From Glandiceps talaboti (Eukaryota; Hemichordata; Enteropneusta; Spengelidae), in the NCBI RefSeq assembly GCF_964340395.1, contig NC_135549.1:29021095-29085094 (forward strand): a DNA stretch of 64,000 nucleotides, written 5' to 3'. Position numbers and translations under genes: made by a program. The notes below the pieces were generated by a model that ran no database searches, had not been told where the DNA came from, and was given only the letters and a program-made list of their open reading frames with translations. Positions 31,533 through 43,430 of this stretch are shown one piece after another (position 1 is the stretch's first letter; every line of letters begins with the position of its first letter).

Positions 31533-33640
31533 AGTCTCTAATAGACTACTGTATTGGTATTGATGATTTCATAAAAAAACAAAAGTCAGTGGAATGCAGA
31601 TAATTCCAACACAAGAGGGCGCAATTTGTAATGTAGTTTTAATACTCCATACATATCCTATCCTATATATGTATCCTATGAGTAAAGTTATCCATCAGTA
31701 ACAATTTGGGAGGATGAAAGAAAACCTATTTTACTATAGATCTATCAGAAGACTACACTGGACTATAATATTGACACATTTTCTATGTGTTATTGTATAT
31801 AACCTGTATGAGACTAATATAGGACATCACAGTCTTATCATGTCAGTTGTCTATAGAAAAGTGTACTCAGTGAAATAGAGAGAGGTTTAGATGCACGTGT
31901 TTACATGTGTTCTAAATGCATAGCGTCATAATCATGTGATTTGAGGCAACCCAGGTGTTCTGTACCAGATGATGCTACGTCAAAATGGAGGTCTACATGT
32001 AACTGTATATATGTGTTAAGTTTTATGTCATTTTTCTTCCATTAAATGTCATAATTCTTTTATGTTAGAGTTAATGTTAAGTATTTCCTTTGAGTACTTA
32101 AATGAAAAATGTATAAAGTCTAAAGTACCAACAAGTTTGAAAAAAACAAAGTCATGTGTTTGGCGTAGCTAAAACAGAAGATGCCAATGTGTGCATGCAC
32201 ATTCCACTGTCTTTCAACTTGTGTTCTGAACACGTAGATAACACAACTCTGTATGCGTCATTACGTGTACGCCTGCATGATCACACACTCAGCCATGCGC
32301 GTACATATTCTAACATGTATCTAAACATCTCTAATATATGCCATTACACACTTTATTATCATATTTATAGTTCTGTATGTTATCAGAGATGTGGATCATT
32401 TAAAAAATTTTCTCACAAAATTTGTTCACCCAGTTTTTTATATGCACTTCTGAAATTAGTCCAAAAGTAGATTTGGAATTAAATTTCCAAATCATGAATC
32501 CAGACACTAAAAAATTATGTGTTCCTTTTATTATAATTCATGCGTAATTTGCATAATTGATTACTTGCCAGTATTTTTTTTTGATCTTGCATTGTTTTGT
32601 GCATTTTAACAGTATTTAAATAATGACACTCTCTTGTTCAGTTGTAATAAAGTCCCAACCTACCTATCCTAATTTCTGAGGCCATGTTATTGGAAACATA
32701 CAATTGTTTCATTTTTCGCCTCATGAAAATTTGTATTGCGAAAAGACAAAAACATGAACACCTTTCCTTCTTGCTAATATATGGGCGAAGAAAGACTTAG
32801 ACAAATGAAATTCAACATATACCACACCAGGGCAGAAGTTAGATTTAAAGAATCTTGTGTATGGATGTATCTGAAGAGATAAAACGTCTAATCAAATCCA
32901 TATGGAGATTGTACATAGACATTTTTTACTTTTGTGAGCATTATTGTTATATAGTAAGGGTTTTTACTTTGGAGAAGGTAATTTTCAAAACCAACTACTT
33001 TTTTAATCACTGTGTGAGTTCTCATTTTATTTTTATCAGTATTATTTTGTCTTATATATTGTGTATATTATCAGGTGATGTATTGCAATTATTTTGATAA
33101 CCTCTATACAAAAAGAAATGTTTTTAACAAACCAACGGTTGCTAAGACTTATTGTGTGTATATTTTTGTTTTCATCAATTTTAGTTAAATTTGTCTTCTA
33201 GGATTTTTATGACACAATGGGTTTATTTTCCCTACGGTGGCCCACAGGTGACAGACGAAAACTAAATTTGTGCTACAAATAATTGATTTTTGATGGCAAA
33301 ATATTTAATAAAAGGATAACACTTTTATTTCATATGACAAAACATTAATTTCTTGGGTCAATATAGAAATATCAAAGCAAAAAACTACAATTTCTGTGAC
33401 AAATAAATTCTTTTTACAGAGCAGAAAATTAATTTGCGAAACGAAATTTTTTATTCGTGTGGCCCAAACTTTATTTTCGAGTGATAACATTTAAGTTGTG
33501 GGATAAAATGTTTAATTGTTGGTGCAATGTTTGAAACATTAGAACCGGTTTTTCTAAAGTTTTCTAACAAGACTCAAAATACCTCATTGCAAACTATTAA
33601 TCCTTAGAGCAGTACACCAGGTTTTTGTGAAAAAACTCTA
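31533..33640. other. Aminopeptidase 3' region and gene-free flank
   Basis: After the stop at 31532 the likely 3' UTR holds ATTAAA at 32041 and AATAAA at 32646 as candidate polyadenylation signals. A solo end of repeat family A is at about 32653-32725. From 33300 to 33540 many short AT-rich phrases (for example AACATTAATTTCTTGGG) resemble each other loosely. No coding region seen. Confidence 0.55.
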
Positions 33641-34036
33641 ACTTTGTGTAAAAAGTATTTAAATGTCAAGCCGGAATATGAATTTAAGTCCATTACAATC
33701 TTATACTCTGACTGCAGAAACAACATTTGTCACCATACAACCTGCTTTTCTTATCGACGAGATTTACTTAACACAGGATGCAACATTAATGTTTGGGGAC
33801 GAAACATTAATATGCGAGGACAAAACTTTCTTTTTGCTTGACGGAAGTTGGACTGCATGACGGAAATTGGTTATATATCCCACAATCCTTGGCACACTCT
33901 TGGCGGCTATTTCAACTTCGTGACTAGCACTATATCTGATCATGTCAAGTGGTAAACACATCAATTGTTTCCAGTGTATAAATGTTTTTTTAAAGATAAT
34001 AAAGGACGGAAACACCATTCCCATCAATACTAGTAT

Positions 34037-34240
34037 TCCTGGACCCAATCTCATTAAAATCTGATGTGGTGAAAGCAGCTAAATGCTTTATTTACCTCTA
34101 TTTCCATCGTTTTGTGATGTTTCCCACGCAGGCGGCGATCACTCGGAACAAAAACAAGCAACACAAACTATGGAAATAGAGATAAATAAAGCATTTAGCT
34201 GCTTTCACCACATTAGATTTTAATCAGATTGTCCTGGACC
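34037..34240. mobile_element. MITE with about 60-bp inverted ends and 9-bp target duplication
   Basis: The element at 34046-34231 begins CAATCTCATTAAAATCT and ends with the near-inverse of it; the arms agree over about 60 bp (through GCAGCTAAATGCTTTATTTA). TCCTGGACC flanks both sides (34037-34045 and 34232-34240). A related, longer copy with matching ends is in aminopeptidase intron 4 (19037-19697). Confidence 0.85.
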
Positions 34241-34856
34241 AATGGGGAAAAATGGACCGATCGCATTCTCAAGAATTAAAAGTTATATTGAAAATGACAG
34301 TGTCCTGTGGAATAGTTGTAGAATATATATCATGAGAGTTGGATCTTGGATGCACAATACCTCGAATAACAGACAGACTAAAAACGAAGAATGTACCTCT
34401 GCCCTATACATTTGAATGCTGATCTAGGTACTGAGAATGTACTGTGGCTGTAATATAGTGCTTTGGTTTGGGATGACCCAAATGCTCATAGATATGTGAC
34501 TTCACGACATAATCACAGAATTGAGGCCTGTTATCGAGAGATTACGAAGAGTATTTCAGTTCTGAATTTATGGCAGGGGGTCTGAGGACAAATGGGGGGG
34601 GGGGGCAACAAATTGGAGGTTTTAAGGGGGGGGGGACATGGAAATTCTGATCGTTTGAAAGGGAGGGGCACGAAATGTTTAGCTCATGATTTGAACCAAA
34701 GTACACCTCGCGAGTGGTCGTTTACCGAGTACATTTGAACATTTCTTGCAGCTTTGCCACAATGAATTCAAAAGCCTACAGTCAGTGATAAGATGGGTGA
34801 TTACTATACGAAATATGTATGCTTTAATCTCTCTTCTCCCTCCCTCCCTGTCTGTC

Positions 34857-34874
34857 TGTCTGTTTGTCTGCCTG

Positions 34875-34959
<85 letters not shown>

Positions 34960-35034
34960 GTCTGTATGTCTGTCTGTCTGTCTATCTGTCTGTCTGTCTC
35001 TGTATGTATGTATGTATGTATGTATGTATGTATG

Positions 35035-35066
<32 letters not shown>

Positions 35067-35167
35067 TGCGTGCTTGCCTGCCTGCCTGCCTGCCTGCGTG
35101 CGTGCGTGCGTGTGTATGTATGTATGTATGTATGTATGTATGTATGTATGTGTATGTATGCAAGCAC

Positions 35168-35214
<47 letters not shown>
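34857..35214. repeat. Complex microsatellite: TATC, TGTC, TATG, TGCG, TGCC, TG blocks
   Basis: A sequence of (TATC)n, (TGTC)n, (TATG)n, (TG)n, (CGTG)n, (CCTG)n, (CGTG)n, (TATG)n and (TG)n. Overlapping long frames on both strands are repeat artefacts. Confidence 0.97.
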
Positions 35215-35222
<8 letters not shown>

Positions 35223-36926
35223 GAAACCATGAAATTCTTTGCTGATATTTGATTTCAATCACACGTTGCTCTCGTTTAGTTGGAATTTGGTTTTAGTGGA
35301 CATGATCTAATCACCAACTTTAATCACAAGCAAAACATGTACTATTAAAAGGCCATGGTGTATTGTGATGTATGCTCCCGATATAAGAAATTGATGTCAA
35401 AAATTATATTTTAACTTTCCATGGGGATAATGGACTCCAACTGTTGAAAAGACAATTAATATAAGCACCTTAAAAAGTTAAAATTGTGAAATTGTGTTAC
35501 TATACACATCAATGACGCTATTGTATATTTTCTCAGTTTAGTCGCCTGGTGGCGCTGTTCGTGCAGCAAACTATAGCATCTTTTCGTGATTCTATTTATT
35601 GCTAAAATGAATACTTTGAAACCGACATTTTTTGATGTTTAGCTAAGTAAGCTTAAGCTTATTCTTCAATACATCATGAATTACTTCAGAGATGCCTCTT
35701 ACATACAATGAAATCAAAAGATTATGCTAGCAAAAGCCTTTGGAAAAAAAGGAAGTTAGTTTCACCAAGATCTATAATTGAGATTCACCCGTTTAGTTGT
35801 TTTTATGTATTCATATCATTACTACTTTGCCCACGTTAACACACTACCAAAACTTTAAAAGGTACTTATAAGACGAAATGCCATTTACAATGTACTGATA
35901 ATTGGTTTTATATATGGACATTGAAAAAAAAATTGCTATAGATTCACGCGGCACTTTAACTTCTAAAACAAAACACGGGGGTGATTATTATGAGATTGAG
36001 ATTGAGATTTTAGATTTATCGTTTTGTGGGCATTTTGAACGCCGTTTTGTTTGTTTGTTTGTTTGTTTGTTTGTTGTTGTTGTTGTTGTTTTGGTTTTTG
36101 GGTTGTTGTTTTTTTTGTTTTTTTTTTTTGGGGGGGCTTCTTTAGCGCCTTTGGAAATTACTGTGTGCTTGATTCAGGCAATTGATTGATTAAGGAATAC
36201 GTTTGAGCTCGAGCACGCCAAGCAGCGGAGCGCGTCAGCTGTCGCGAGCGCACTAAGCGTCGATTTTGCACCATGTCTATCCGTATACTTTTTTTTTTTT
36301 TTTTTTTTTTTTTGAGTCTTCCATATTTATATAAACTTTTTGTCTGCGATTATTATAAAAAATGTTGAAAGACCAGAAAGTGTACATTGTCAAGCACATA
36401 CATATAATATTTTTAATCATTCCATTTCTGGTCGGCCTTTATACCCATAATAACATATATGTGTACGTAGACGTGTATAATGAGTTTATTAAAAATATAC
36501 TATAAATAAAGAAGTAAGTATGTAAATGTGACCCATAGCTGACTTGGGCCTTTATTACCTGTATGACATCATTATCATTTTCGAGTTTCACCAGAAATAT
36601 TACCTCATGCCCCTGCATAGACAAGAATAAAACCATTTAGCAAAGGAATAACAGTTTACAAGCGACTGTGCGTCGAGGTCAAGGTTCAGATGTCTCAGAA
36701 CGAGGCAGGCGCCCAATTTGAGATGGGTGAGATGTCGGTAAGTGTTCGTTCCCATAGCCATTCTTAAAATCCGTATATTTCGCCTGTTTTTACCCATGCA
36801 ACTTCATCAACAACCATATTTGACTTTATATACTCGAAAGTATTTGAAGAAATGTTTTGTAGAAATTTGCAAGGTTTAAAAGGGTGTTGTGATCGAGTGT
36901 AAATGTGATGGTGGCAGTGTGACCCC
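35215..36926. other. Gene-free stretch
   Basis: No coding region recognised. Has a GTTT/GTT run at about 36045-36110, a GC-rich patch at about 36200-36260 (many CGAGC/GCGAGCGC phrases) that stands out from the AT-rich surroundings, and a T-run at about 36290-36313. Confidence 0.5.
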
Positions 36927-37121
36927 TAGCTGCAATAATTGTAGCGTCTTGTTGCGGTTTTGTGGGTTTTTTCGTCTGTTTTGGTGACTTTTTAAGTTTT
37001 TGTGTTTAACCCTCCCTAACGGGTGCGGGTTAAACACAAAAACTTAAAAAGTCACCAAAACAGACGAAAAAACCCACAAAACCGCAACAAGACGCTACAA
37101 TTATTGCAGCTATGTGACCCC
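36918..37121. mobile_element. Fold-back MITE, perfect 86-bp arms, 9-bp target duplication
   Basis: The element at 36927-37112 consists of two identical inverted arms (36927-37012 and 37027-37112) around a 14-base loop; ends begin TAGCTGCAATAATTG. It is flanked by the direct repeat TGTGACCCC (36918-36926 and 37113-37121). A 9-bp duplication with long inverted ends fits Mutator-like (MULE) elements. No coding capacity. Identical arms suggest recent insertion or arm conversion. Confidence 0.88.
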
Positions 37122-38417
37122 GGGAGTGTGACGCAGTGACTTTTCCAAATAGAATATACGTACGTGTACACGTCCATGTGACTGTAACGATGGTATTACT
37201 ACAGTGAAGGCAGAATGCAGCTAGTCTCCTTTTGAAACGGGCCGTCAACTTGTTCTTCCCAAGTGATAACATAGTTGACTGCTATACTAATCTCAACAGT
37301 GACTTATAATGTTTTTGTTTTTTGTAGTGAAATTGGGCTCTAACATGCATCGCCATCAGCGATGAAAGTGGGGACAACATGTCACACTGACAGTAGTCGC
37401 CGTCGGAAAACAGCCTAACAAGTATGGTAGCGTCTTTGGAACAAGTTTTGGGACCTTCATGGGACATCCGAAGACTAATCCTGGGAGATAACTTGAATTG
37501 ATACCTGCAGACACCAGAAGCCATCTTGGAAGTTGTCTGTCGATGAGCGACTTGAGGTGGACGACGACGACGACTGCTGGTAATTATTACGTTCCGACAC
37601 CGGCTGTGAAACGAGGACAAACCCGGTTAGTATTTTTTCTCGGTATATTTTTTCAGTATGGGTCGCCAAAAGTCGCAGTGATAATGTTGTTCATGGATGC
37701 GTGATTTGTCGGCATTCCGTAAACATCTGGTAAATTTTGGAAACAAGCCCTTACAAGTTTCCACTCATTTTCTATTTTGTTGAGGCTTGGAATTACATTT
37801 TTTTGAACTTCCACACAAAAAAACCTTTTAAGTTTGTGAATAAATCAACACTTGTCAATTCCGTTTTGAGGCAATAGTGTCTGTTTCAGTCAGCAAACAA
37901 GATTTTTTCTTTTTTGCCTTGGGAGTGAGAATTTAATTTTGTAATTTTTAGGGACTTCCTGTTTTTTTTGTTTTTTTTTTGTGTACAGCCGTTAGCCCAG
38001 AATTAACAGAGCAATTAGTTGTTACTGACTGTTCATTTGCTGTCCACATAGCTGCTCTTTCCTTTGTCAAAAAAAATGACAGGGAGAGTGGTATCGGTAT
38101 AGTGTACACATGTTGACTGACAATGAGGGCAATAGCGTACGTTTGTTGACAAGGGACTTGTCGGTCACACAAAAACAGTCTCAGAAACGAGACTGTTTTG
38201 GTTTCCCCTGAGGGCAAAACCTGATTGGAATTAAATGAAACTAATTTGGTGTGACTGGCTGGTCCCGAGGGGAAAGAACTCATGCTATCACCCAAATTAT
38301 GTCAGTCAACATGTGTTTTATAACACCAAACTAGAATCATACACCACAGCACACTAAAATAATTATAACAAACTTCTCCAGCAAGCAGAGTTTGTTTGCA
38401 TTGTGTTCAATAACATT
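37122..38417. other. Gene-free stretch with a duplicated segment
   Basis: The piece at about 37515-37630 (CTTGGAAGTTGTCTG, AATTATTACGTTCCGACACC, TGTGAAACGAGGACAAACCC) recurs diverged at about 39148-39250. A small hairpin ACAGTCTC..GAGACTGT is at 38175-38196. No coding region recognised. Confidence 0.5.
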
Positions 38418-38603
38418 TTAGAGTTGCCCCAATAACAAATAGTTCTCCAAAATACCAACCGCTGTCTTGATTACTGTCTTTGTTTTTTTAGAGTCTTTCT
38501 CAGAGACAATGTTGGCCAGCTCATCTTCCGAAATTTCGATGAATCGAGCAAAACATTTACGTTGGCTGCTGCTTGTGGTCGTAGTTTCAGACGAGCCAGA
38601 CAT
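38418..38603 (-). pseudogene. N-terminal fragment resembling DUF3504 / Crypton-like recombinase-associated proteins
   Basis: An open frame of 61 codons encodes MSGSSETTTTSSSQRKCFAR followed by FIEISEDELANIVSEKDSKK and TKTVIKTAVGILENYL, then stops. The pattern 'F..ISE.E....L..KDS..TK....A...L..YL' is typical of the region just before the tyrosine-recombinase-like core in KCTD1/QRICH1-like and Crypton-derived proteins of marine invertebrates (recalled, not searched). The core domain is not visible downstream on the same strand, so this is a fragment or a first exon whose continuation was lost. A 19-bp-arm hairpin lies just upstream at 38669-38728. Whether it belongs with the fragment near 41.0 kb is unknown. 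Confidence 0.45.
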
Positions 38604-40437
38604 GTTTACAATGTGTTGTTCTTTGAAAATATTGTCATTATTCGCGTGTATATATGATGTCATCAAGAGGCACTAATCAATGGAGCTAGAGACTAGTTCC
38701 ATTAATTAGTGCCTGCCACATCATTTATCATAGAATAGCGCGAGAATAGTCCATAACATGTGATGTAGCATTGACCAATCATGACCAAGAGTTGAGTATG
38801 CAGTGTGTTATAATGTTTAATACTGGGGTAGTACATTGTTTATTTTTACAGCAAATTTTGTAGTTAGTAAACATTCATAGATAGTTTACCTCTACCCAGT
38901 ACCTGCTTTGCTGAACAGTTAGGCAGCTCCCCTGGAGTCCATCAATTGTCTTAGAAATTTTATTATTTGCCCCTTTATTCAGAGATTAATTTTTTGAGGT
39001 CCTATTAAAGAATTAGTGATTGCAATCTCTGAATTTCCAATTTCAGTTTTCAAATAGTTTCGCCATATTTGCTTTTTTTCCTGTCGAAGTTATAATAGTT
39101 GGATGTAAACTAAATAAATTGCCCGTTGTCTGTGTTGATTGGAGCACTCTTGGAAGTTGTCTGCCGACTAGCGACTTCAAGTAAATGACTACTCCTGTAA
39201 TTATTATGTATACTTCCGACACCTGTTGTGAAACTAGGACAAACCCAGCCATAATCACAGAAGCTTGGTAAGATACACGAGTATTTTACCAGGCAAAAAG
39301 AGATACCTGCTTTATAGTAATACACATGCGTTTCCCTATGTTGGATTGTGCCCTCAACGACTACTTTATGATTTTTTTGTTTACTGGTTTACTCAAGTTT
39401 ACTGCTTATTGTAGTTTATATTTTGTTGAAAAAACAGGTTTTCTTTTGTCATGAAGTGTCCAAGTTTGGATGCATAATGAAAGTATGTCATTTTTTAAAA
39501 GAAAATTTGAATATTTATAGTGTATTTTGAATTTCAATCACATAGATGCTCTAATTACATAATGTAAACCTGATTTGAAAAGGGACTTACAACATTGTTT
39601 TCACTTGTGATTGAGATGTTAACTCATGCTTTTGTTTGTATATTACTGCTATTCTGTTAAATTTGAAAATATTGACATTTTATTTGATTTTTTCATATTT
39701 ACATATTTAAGTTACATTTTTTTTTTTTTTTTTTTTTACATATTTACACTTTGTTTTGTCCTATTTGCCACACTTTTTGTAGTTCTCCCTTCGTGCAATT
39801 ATTGGTTTACATTGGTCTGGATGTACTGTGACATGGTGGTCATTCATTAAACACTGCACTTTCTTCAGATCATCCCCAGGCATACTTTGGAAATTTACCA
39901 AACTTTTGTTTAATTCTTGGTGGATAGCTTCAAAAAAGATTGTTCAGAAAAGAACCCCAATCCACGCTTAAATTCCCTCACCCTCTGTACAACATGCGCT
40001 CTCCAGCATATGTAGTTTAGGAAATACGTTTGTAATGTAAACCCTGTAATGTTTCATCAGTTTGGTAATTGTTGACTCTGGAGATAGAAAATAAAAATAA
40101 ACAGATAAAATTATACATTTTATTATCTTTTATCTAGATCAATTGTAAAAAAGATTGTTACATTTTGGAAATACAGAGAATCAAACGGGTTCACTGATAT
40201 CTCAGTGAAAAATCAATGCTAGGTTTGAGTATTGTTTTTGAGAATATGTCATTCAAGTTTGTACTTTTGTCTTAAATGGCTACCTGTAAAGAGAAGAATT
40301 TAATTACAAAGATAGAAACACACAAAGTGTGTTCTATGGACTATGGTTGTTGTACTTCTATGGAAAAATAGTTGGTACTGAAATATTGTGCTTGTTCATT
40401 TGTGATACCGTTGTAAAATTTCAACTATGTCACATGC

Positions 40438-40439
<2 letters not shown>

Positions 40440-40511
<72 letters not shown>
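40440..40511. repeat. (TG)n microsatellite
   Basis: An uninterrupted TG run just downstream of the transposon-derived fragment on the minus strand. Confidence 0.97.
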
Positions 40512-40512
<1 letters not shown>

Positions 40513-40721
40513 CCAGAACTTTAAAAATAATAATTGGTTTCTTTCCAATATATTATGGACTGCTGTCATTGAATATGGCCAGATATGACCACACAATTAT
40601 ATGTACTCTGATTTGGGACAGCATGTTTGTTCGAGACAGTCATGTGATGTTGCTGGCTACTTGAAAGCAAAATTATGGTTATTATAAATACAATGTATAT
40701 ATCATGTATATGATCACATAC

Positions 40722-41162
40722 CACTTGGGCCAGATAAACCATAGATCTTCTGGAGATACTCATAATCCCCAACTATCAAGACCACAAGTGATTTCTCCCT
40801 GGGTGATTTAAACATATGTTGGTTAATGTAGTGATTATTGAGTGCAAAAGACAACAGACAATAAATCTGAAATAAGAAGGAGACCACATTATAGCAAAGT
40901 ACATATGAAATAAACCTACTTCCATTCATGACCATCAAGTAAATTGACTTGGTCTCTATTCAGTTGCATTGCTGTGCAAAGGTTCTTGTCTGTGTCTTTA
41001 GCTTGGAACAAATTCCAGACAACTGTGTTATCACAGCTGTTGGGCTCAGACACATTCAAAATCTGGAACACAGATTTCATACTTCCTCCTCCATGGTCAC
41101 CCCCTATCTTCACCCACACCTGAGTTGATGGGATGATACTGTGGGATACAAGCTTACTGGTT
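40722..41162 (-). pseudogene. Two-exon fragment of a probable transposon-derived protein (IGGDxGGGS type)
   Basis: Exon A 41162-40920 follows acceptor TTACAG and ends at GT; it encodes 80 residues including VWVKIGGDHGGGSMKSVFQ. Exon B 40798-40722 follows acceptor CCCAG and encodes EKSLVVLIVGDYEYLQKIYG then LSGPSG before GTATGT. The phases join. I recall this pairing (a glycine-rich IGGD motif followed by GDYEFL..YGLSGA) from uncharacterised multi-copy proteins of cnidarians and other marine invertebrates, thought to be linked to mobile elements; that is memory, not a search result. No Cys-rich continuation is visible downstream, and the upstream side is interrupted by a 53-bp minisatellite, so it is probably a decayed fragment. 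Confidence 0.5.
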
Positions 41163-41247
41163 CTGTAAGAAGGAAGTGATAATGGTTTATGCTATGCAAA
41201 TGGTAGAGCTTATATCTAGATCTAAATTTTATGATAACACAGTAAAT

Positions 41248-41634
41248 GGTAGGTATTGGTAGTATGAGTACACTGTACTGACAGAGTACAGTATGTGAGT
41301 GGTAGGTATTGGTAGTATGAGTACACTGTACTGACAGAGTACAGTATGTGAGTGGTAGGTATTGGTAGTATGAGTACACTGTACTGGCAGAGTACAGTAT
41401 GTGAGTGGTAGGTATTGGTAGTATGAGTACACTGTACTGGCAGAGTACAGTATGTGAGTGGTAGGTATTGGTTGTATGAGTACACTGTACTGGCAGAGTA
41501 CAGTATGTGAGAGGTAGGTATTGGTTGTATGAGTACACTGTACAGACAGAGTACAGTATGTGAGTGGTAGGTATTGGTGTATGAGTACACTGTACTGACA
41601 GTACAATGTGTGAGTGGTAGGTATTGGTTGTATG
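41248..41634. repeat. 53-bp tandem repeat, 7 units plus a partial
   Basis: Units start at 41248, 41301, 41354, 41407, 41460, 41513, 41566, with a shortened one before 41616. Each unit contains the 8-bp inverted repeat ACTGTACT...AGTACAGT around a 5-base spacer, so each unit can form a small hairpin. The array lies directly upstream (minus sense) of the transposon-derived fragment at 41162 and probably interrupted it. Confidence 0.9.
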
Positions 41635-42194
41635 AGCTCTAGCACTCTGCATCTCTGTCATTGAGATTGAAAAATTTTCAGACAAGACCTTTTCAGTTAT
41701 GATTAGCGGAATATTTATTTTTGTCGAGATTAGTAGGTCTACAATTCCGATTTACACAATGTATCTTGCCATGTCACATGGAGCTTTGAACACTTGACTA
41801 AATTTAGTCCACCTTGCATACGAAATGCTAGCCCTGCTTGCAGATGGGCAGGGGTCTATATTACTGACACAGCCCTCAACACCAAAGGGTGACTTGTTCC
41901 GTATGCAAGCAGGACTAACAAAATATGTGCACCACCTGCATGCAGATCCATAGACTATTAAATTAAAATAGCAGACAATGTTATGTCTACTACAAGTTGA
42001 ATGTTGTTGACAATTATGGACGTTTTTTTTGGTAAATTTGTTAGAAAATTGAAATTCGAATTGCCTCAAAATTATTTTAGATCCCTAGTTTATTTCATTC
42101 ATCATTAACATTTTCTAGGGTTAAAGCTGTAAAACACTGGAATTATTTATAGCCAACCTCAAAAATCCTTTTCCTTTTTTTGTGCATTTGCCAG

Positions 42195-42880
42195 TCATTA
42201 TTAGACCCCGCCGGACGAAGTCCGGACGGGGACTTATGGATTGGGTTCCGTCCGTCCGTCCGTCCGCAGCCGTTTCTTGGAGATGCCTGGACCGATTTCT
42301 TCCAAATTTGGTACTGGGGCAACATCCTATAGCATACATATGCACGTCAATTTGTTTTATGATATGATCCAATATGGCCACCAAGCAGCCATTTTGTTTG
42401 CAAATTTTCCCTGTCCAATGCCATAACTCAGATATGCGTGAACAGATCTCATTCAAAGTTGGTATTAGGACAGTGTTCTATGACATACATGTGCATATTC
42501 ATTGTTGTCGTGATATGATCCAATATGGCCACCTAGCAGCCATTTTGTTTGCAAATTTTCCATGTCCAAAGCCATAACTCAGACATGCTTGAACAGATCT
42601 CATTCTAAGTTGGTATTAGCACAGTGTTCTATGACATACATGTGCATATTCATTGTTGTCGTGATACAATCCAATATGGCTGCCTGGCAGCCATTTTGTT
42701 TGTGAATTTTCCATGTCCAAAGCCATAACTCAGACATGCTTGAACAGATCTCATTCAAAGTTGGTATTGACAGTGTGCTATGACATACATGTGCATATCC
42801 ATTTTCGTCATGATACAATCCGCCTGGCAGCAATTTTGTTGGTGCAGTTTTCATGTCGAAAGCCATAACCCAGACATGCT
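42195..42880. repeat. Dispersed repeat starting CCGCCGGACGAAGTCCGG, with about 150-bp internal repeats
   Basis: It opens with a short GC-rich palindrome (GACGAAGTCCGGACGGGG) and a CCGT run, then three to four internal copies of about 150 bp containing AATATGGCCACC..GCAGCCATTTTGTTTG and CATAACTCAGACATGCTTGA. Related but diverged pieces are at 48840-49060, 50270-50470 and 57115-57310 (shared TTGTCCATGCCTGCATGC or CATAACTC.. phrases). Short frames here are repeat by-products. Confidence 0.6.
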
Positions 42881-43430
42881 TGAACAGGTCCCCTCCCCTC
42901 ATCCCGACCCATCCTTTATTGTTGAATGGTTTATTCCATCACATTATCTTGAAGAGTAGTCATGTTCCATGTCCAACGAGCAGACACAACATATCTTAGT
43001 CTGTTTGATTTAGGTTCACAAGTGTTGTTGCGTAATCAGTGTAGTGATATCAAGAAAATGACAACATAAACTGCCAGTTCCTTAAAACCCAATCATAGTG
43101 GGGAGTATGTTATTCTCAATGACTTGTTTACATTGTAAATGATGTTAGGGTAGACAGCGTTGCTTTGGCAATCTTGAAATTTGAATTCCTCCCCTGATAT
43201 TTGCAAAAATAGTTTACTAGGCTTATATATTATAGTGTTAATTTTGATTGTGAAATAACTGGGTAGTTGATTATCTATCAAAAATAGTTAGTTTAAGGTT
43301 TTATTATCAACTGATGATTGTCACCATCCTGAGGTAAAATGTCCCCATTTTGTTGCAGCCTATGGGATATTGACACCACTAGCTTTAAACCTTGGCAGAA
43401 CACTGACATTTATTTTTGTTTCTTTCTTTC

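Noticed and set aside
34746-35262. Overlapping long frames on both strands rich in Tyr-Leu-Ser, Cys-Val and His-Thr
   Set aside because: They are translations of tetranucleotide and dinucleotide microsatellites.
37948-38295. 115-codon minus-strand frame
   Set aside because: No recognisable domain or splice context; runs over a small hairpin and low-complexity T-runs.
41752-42902. Frames with GTGRTDG-like or PCPMP-like peptides
   Set aside because: They fall in a dispersed repeat with ~150-bp internal copies found elsewhere in the window; no intact domain.
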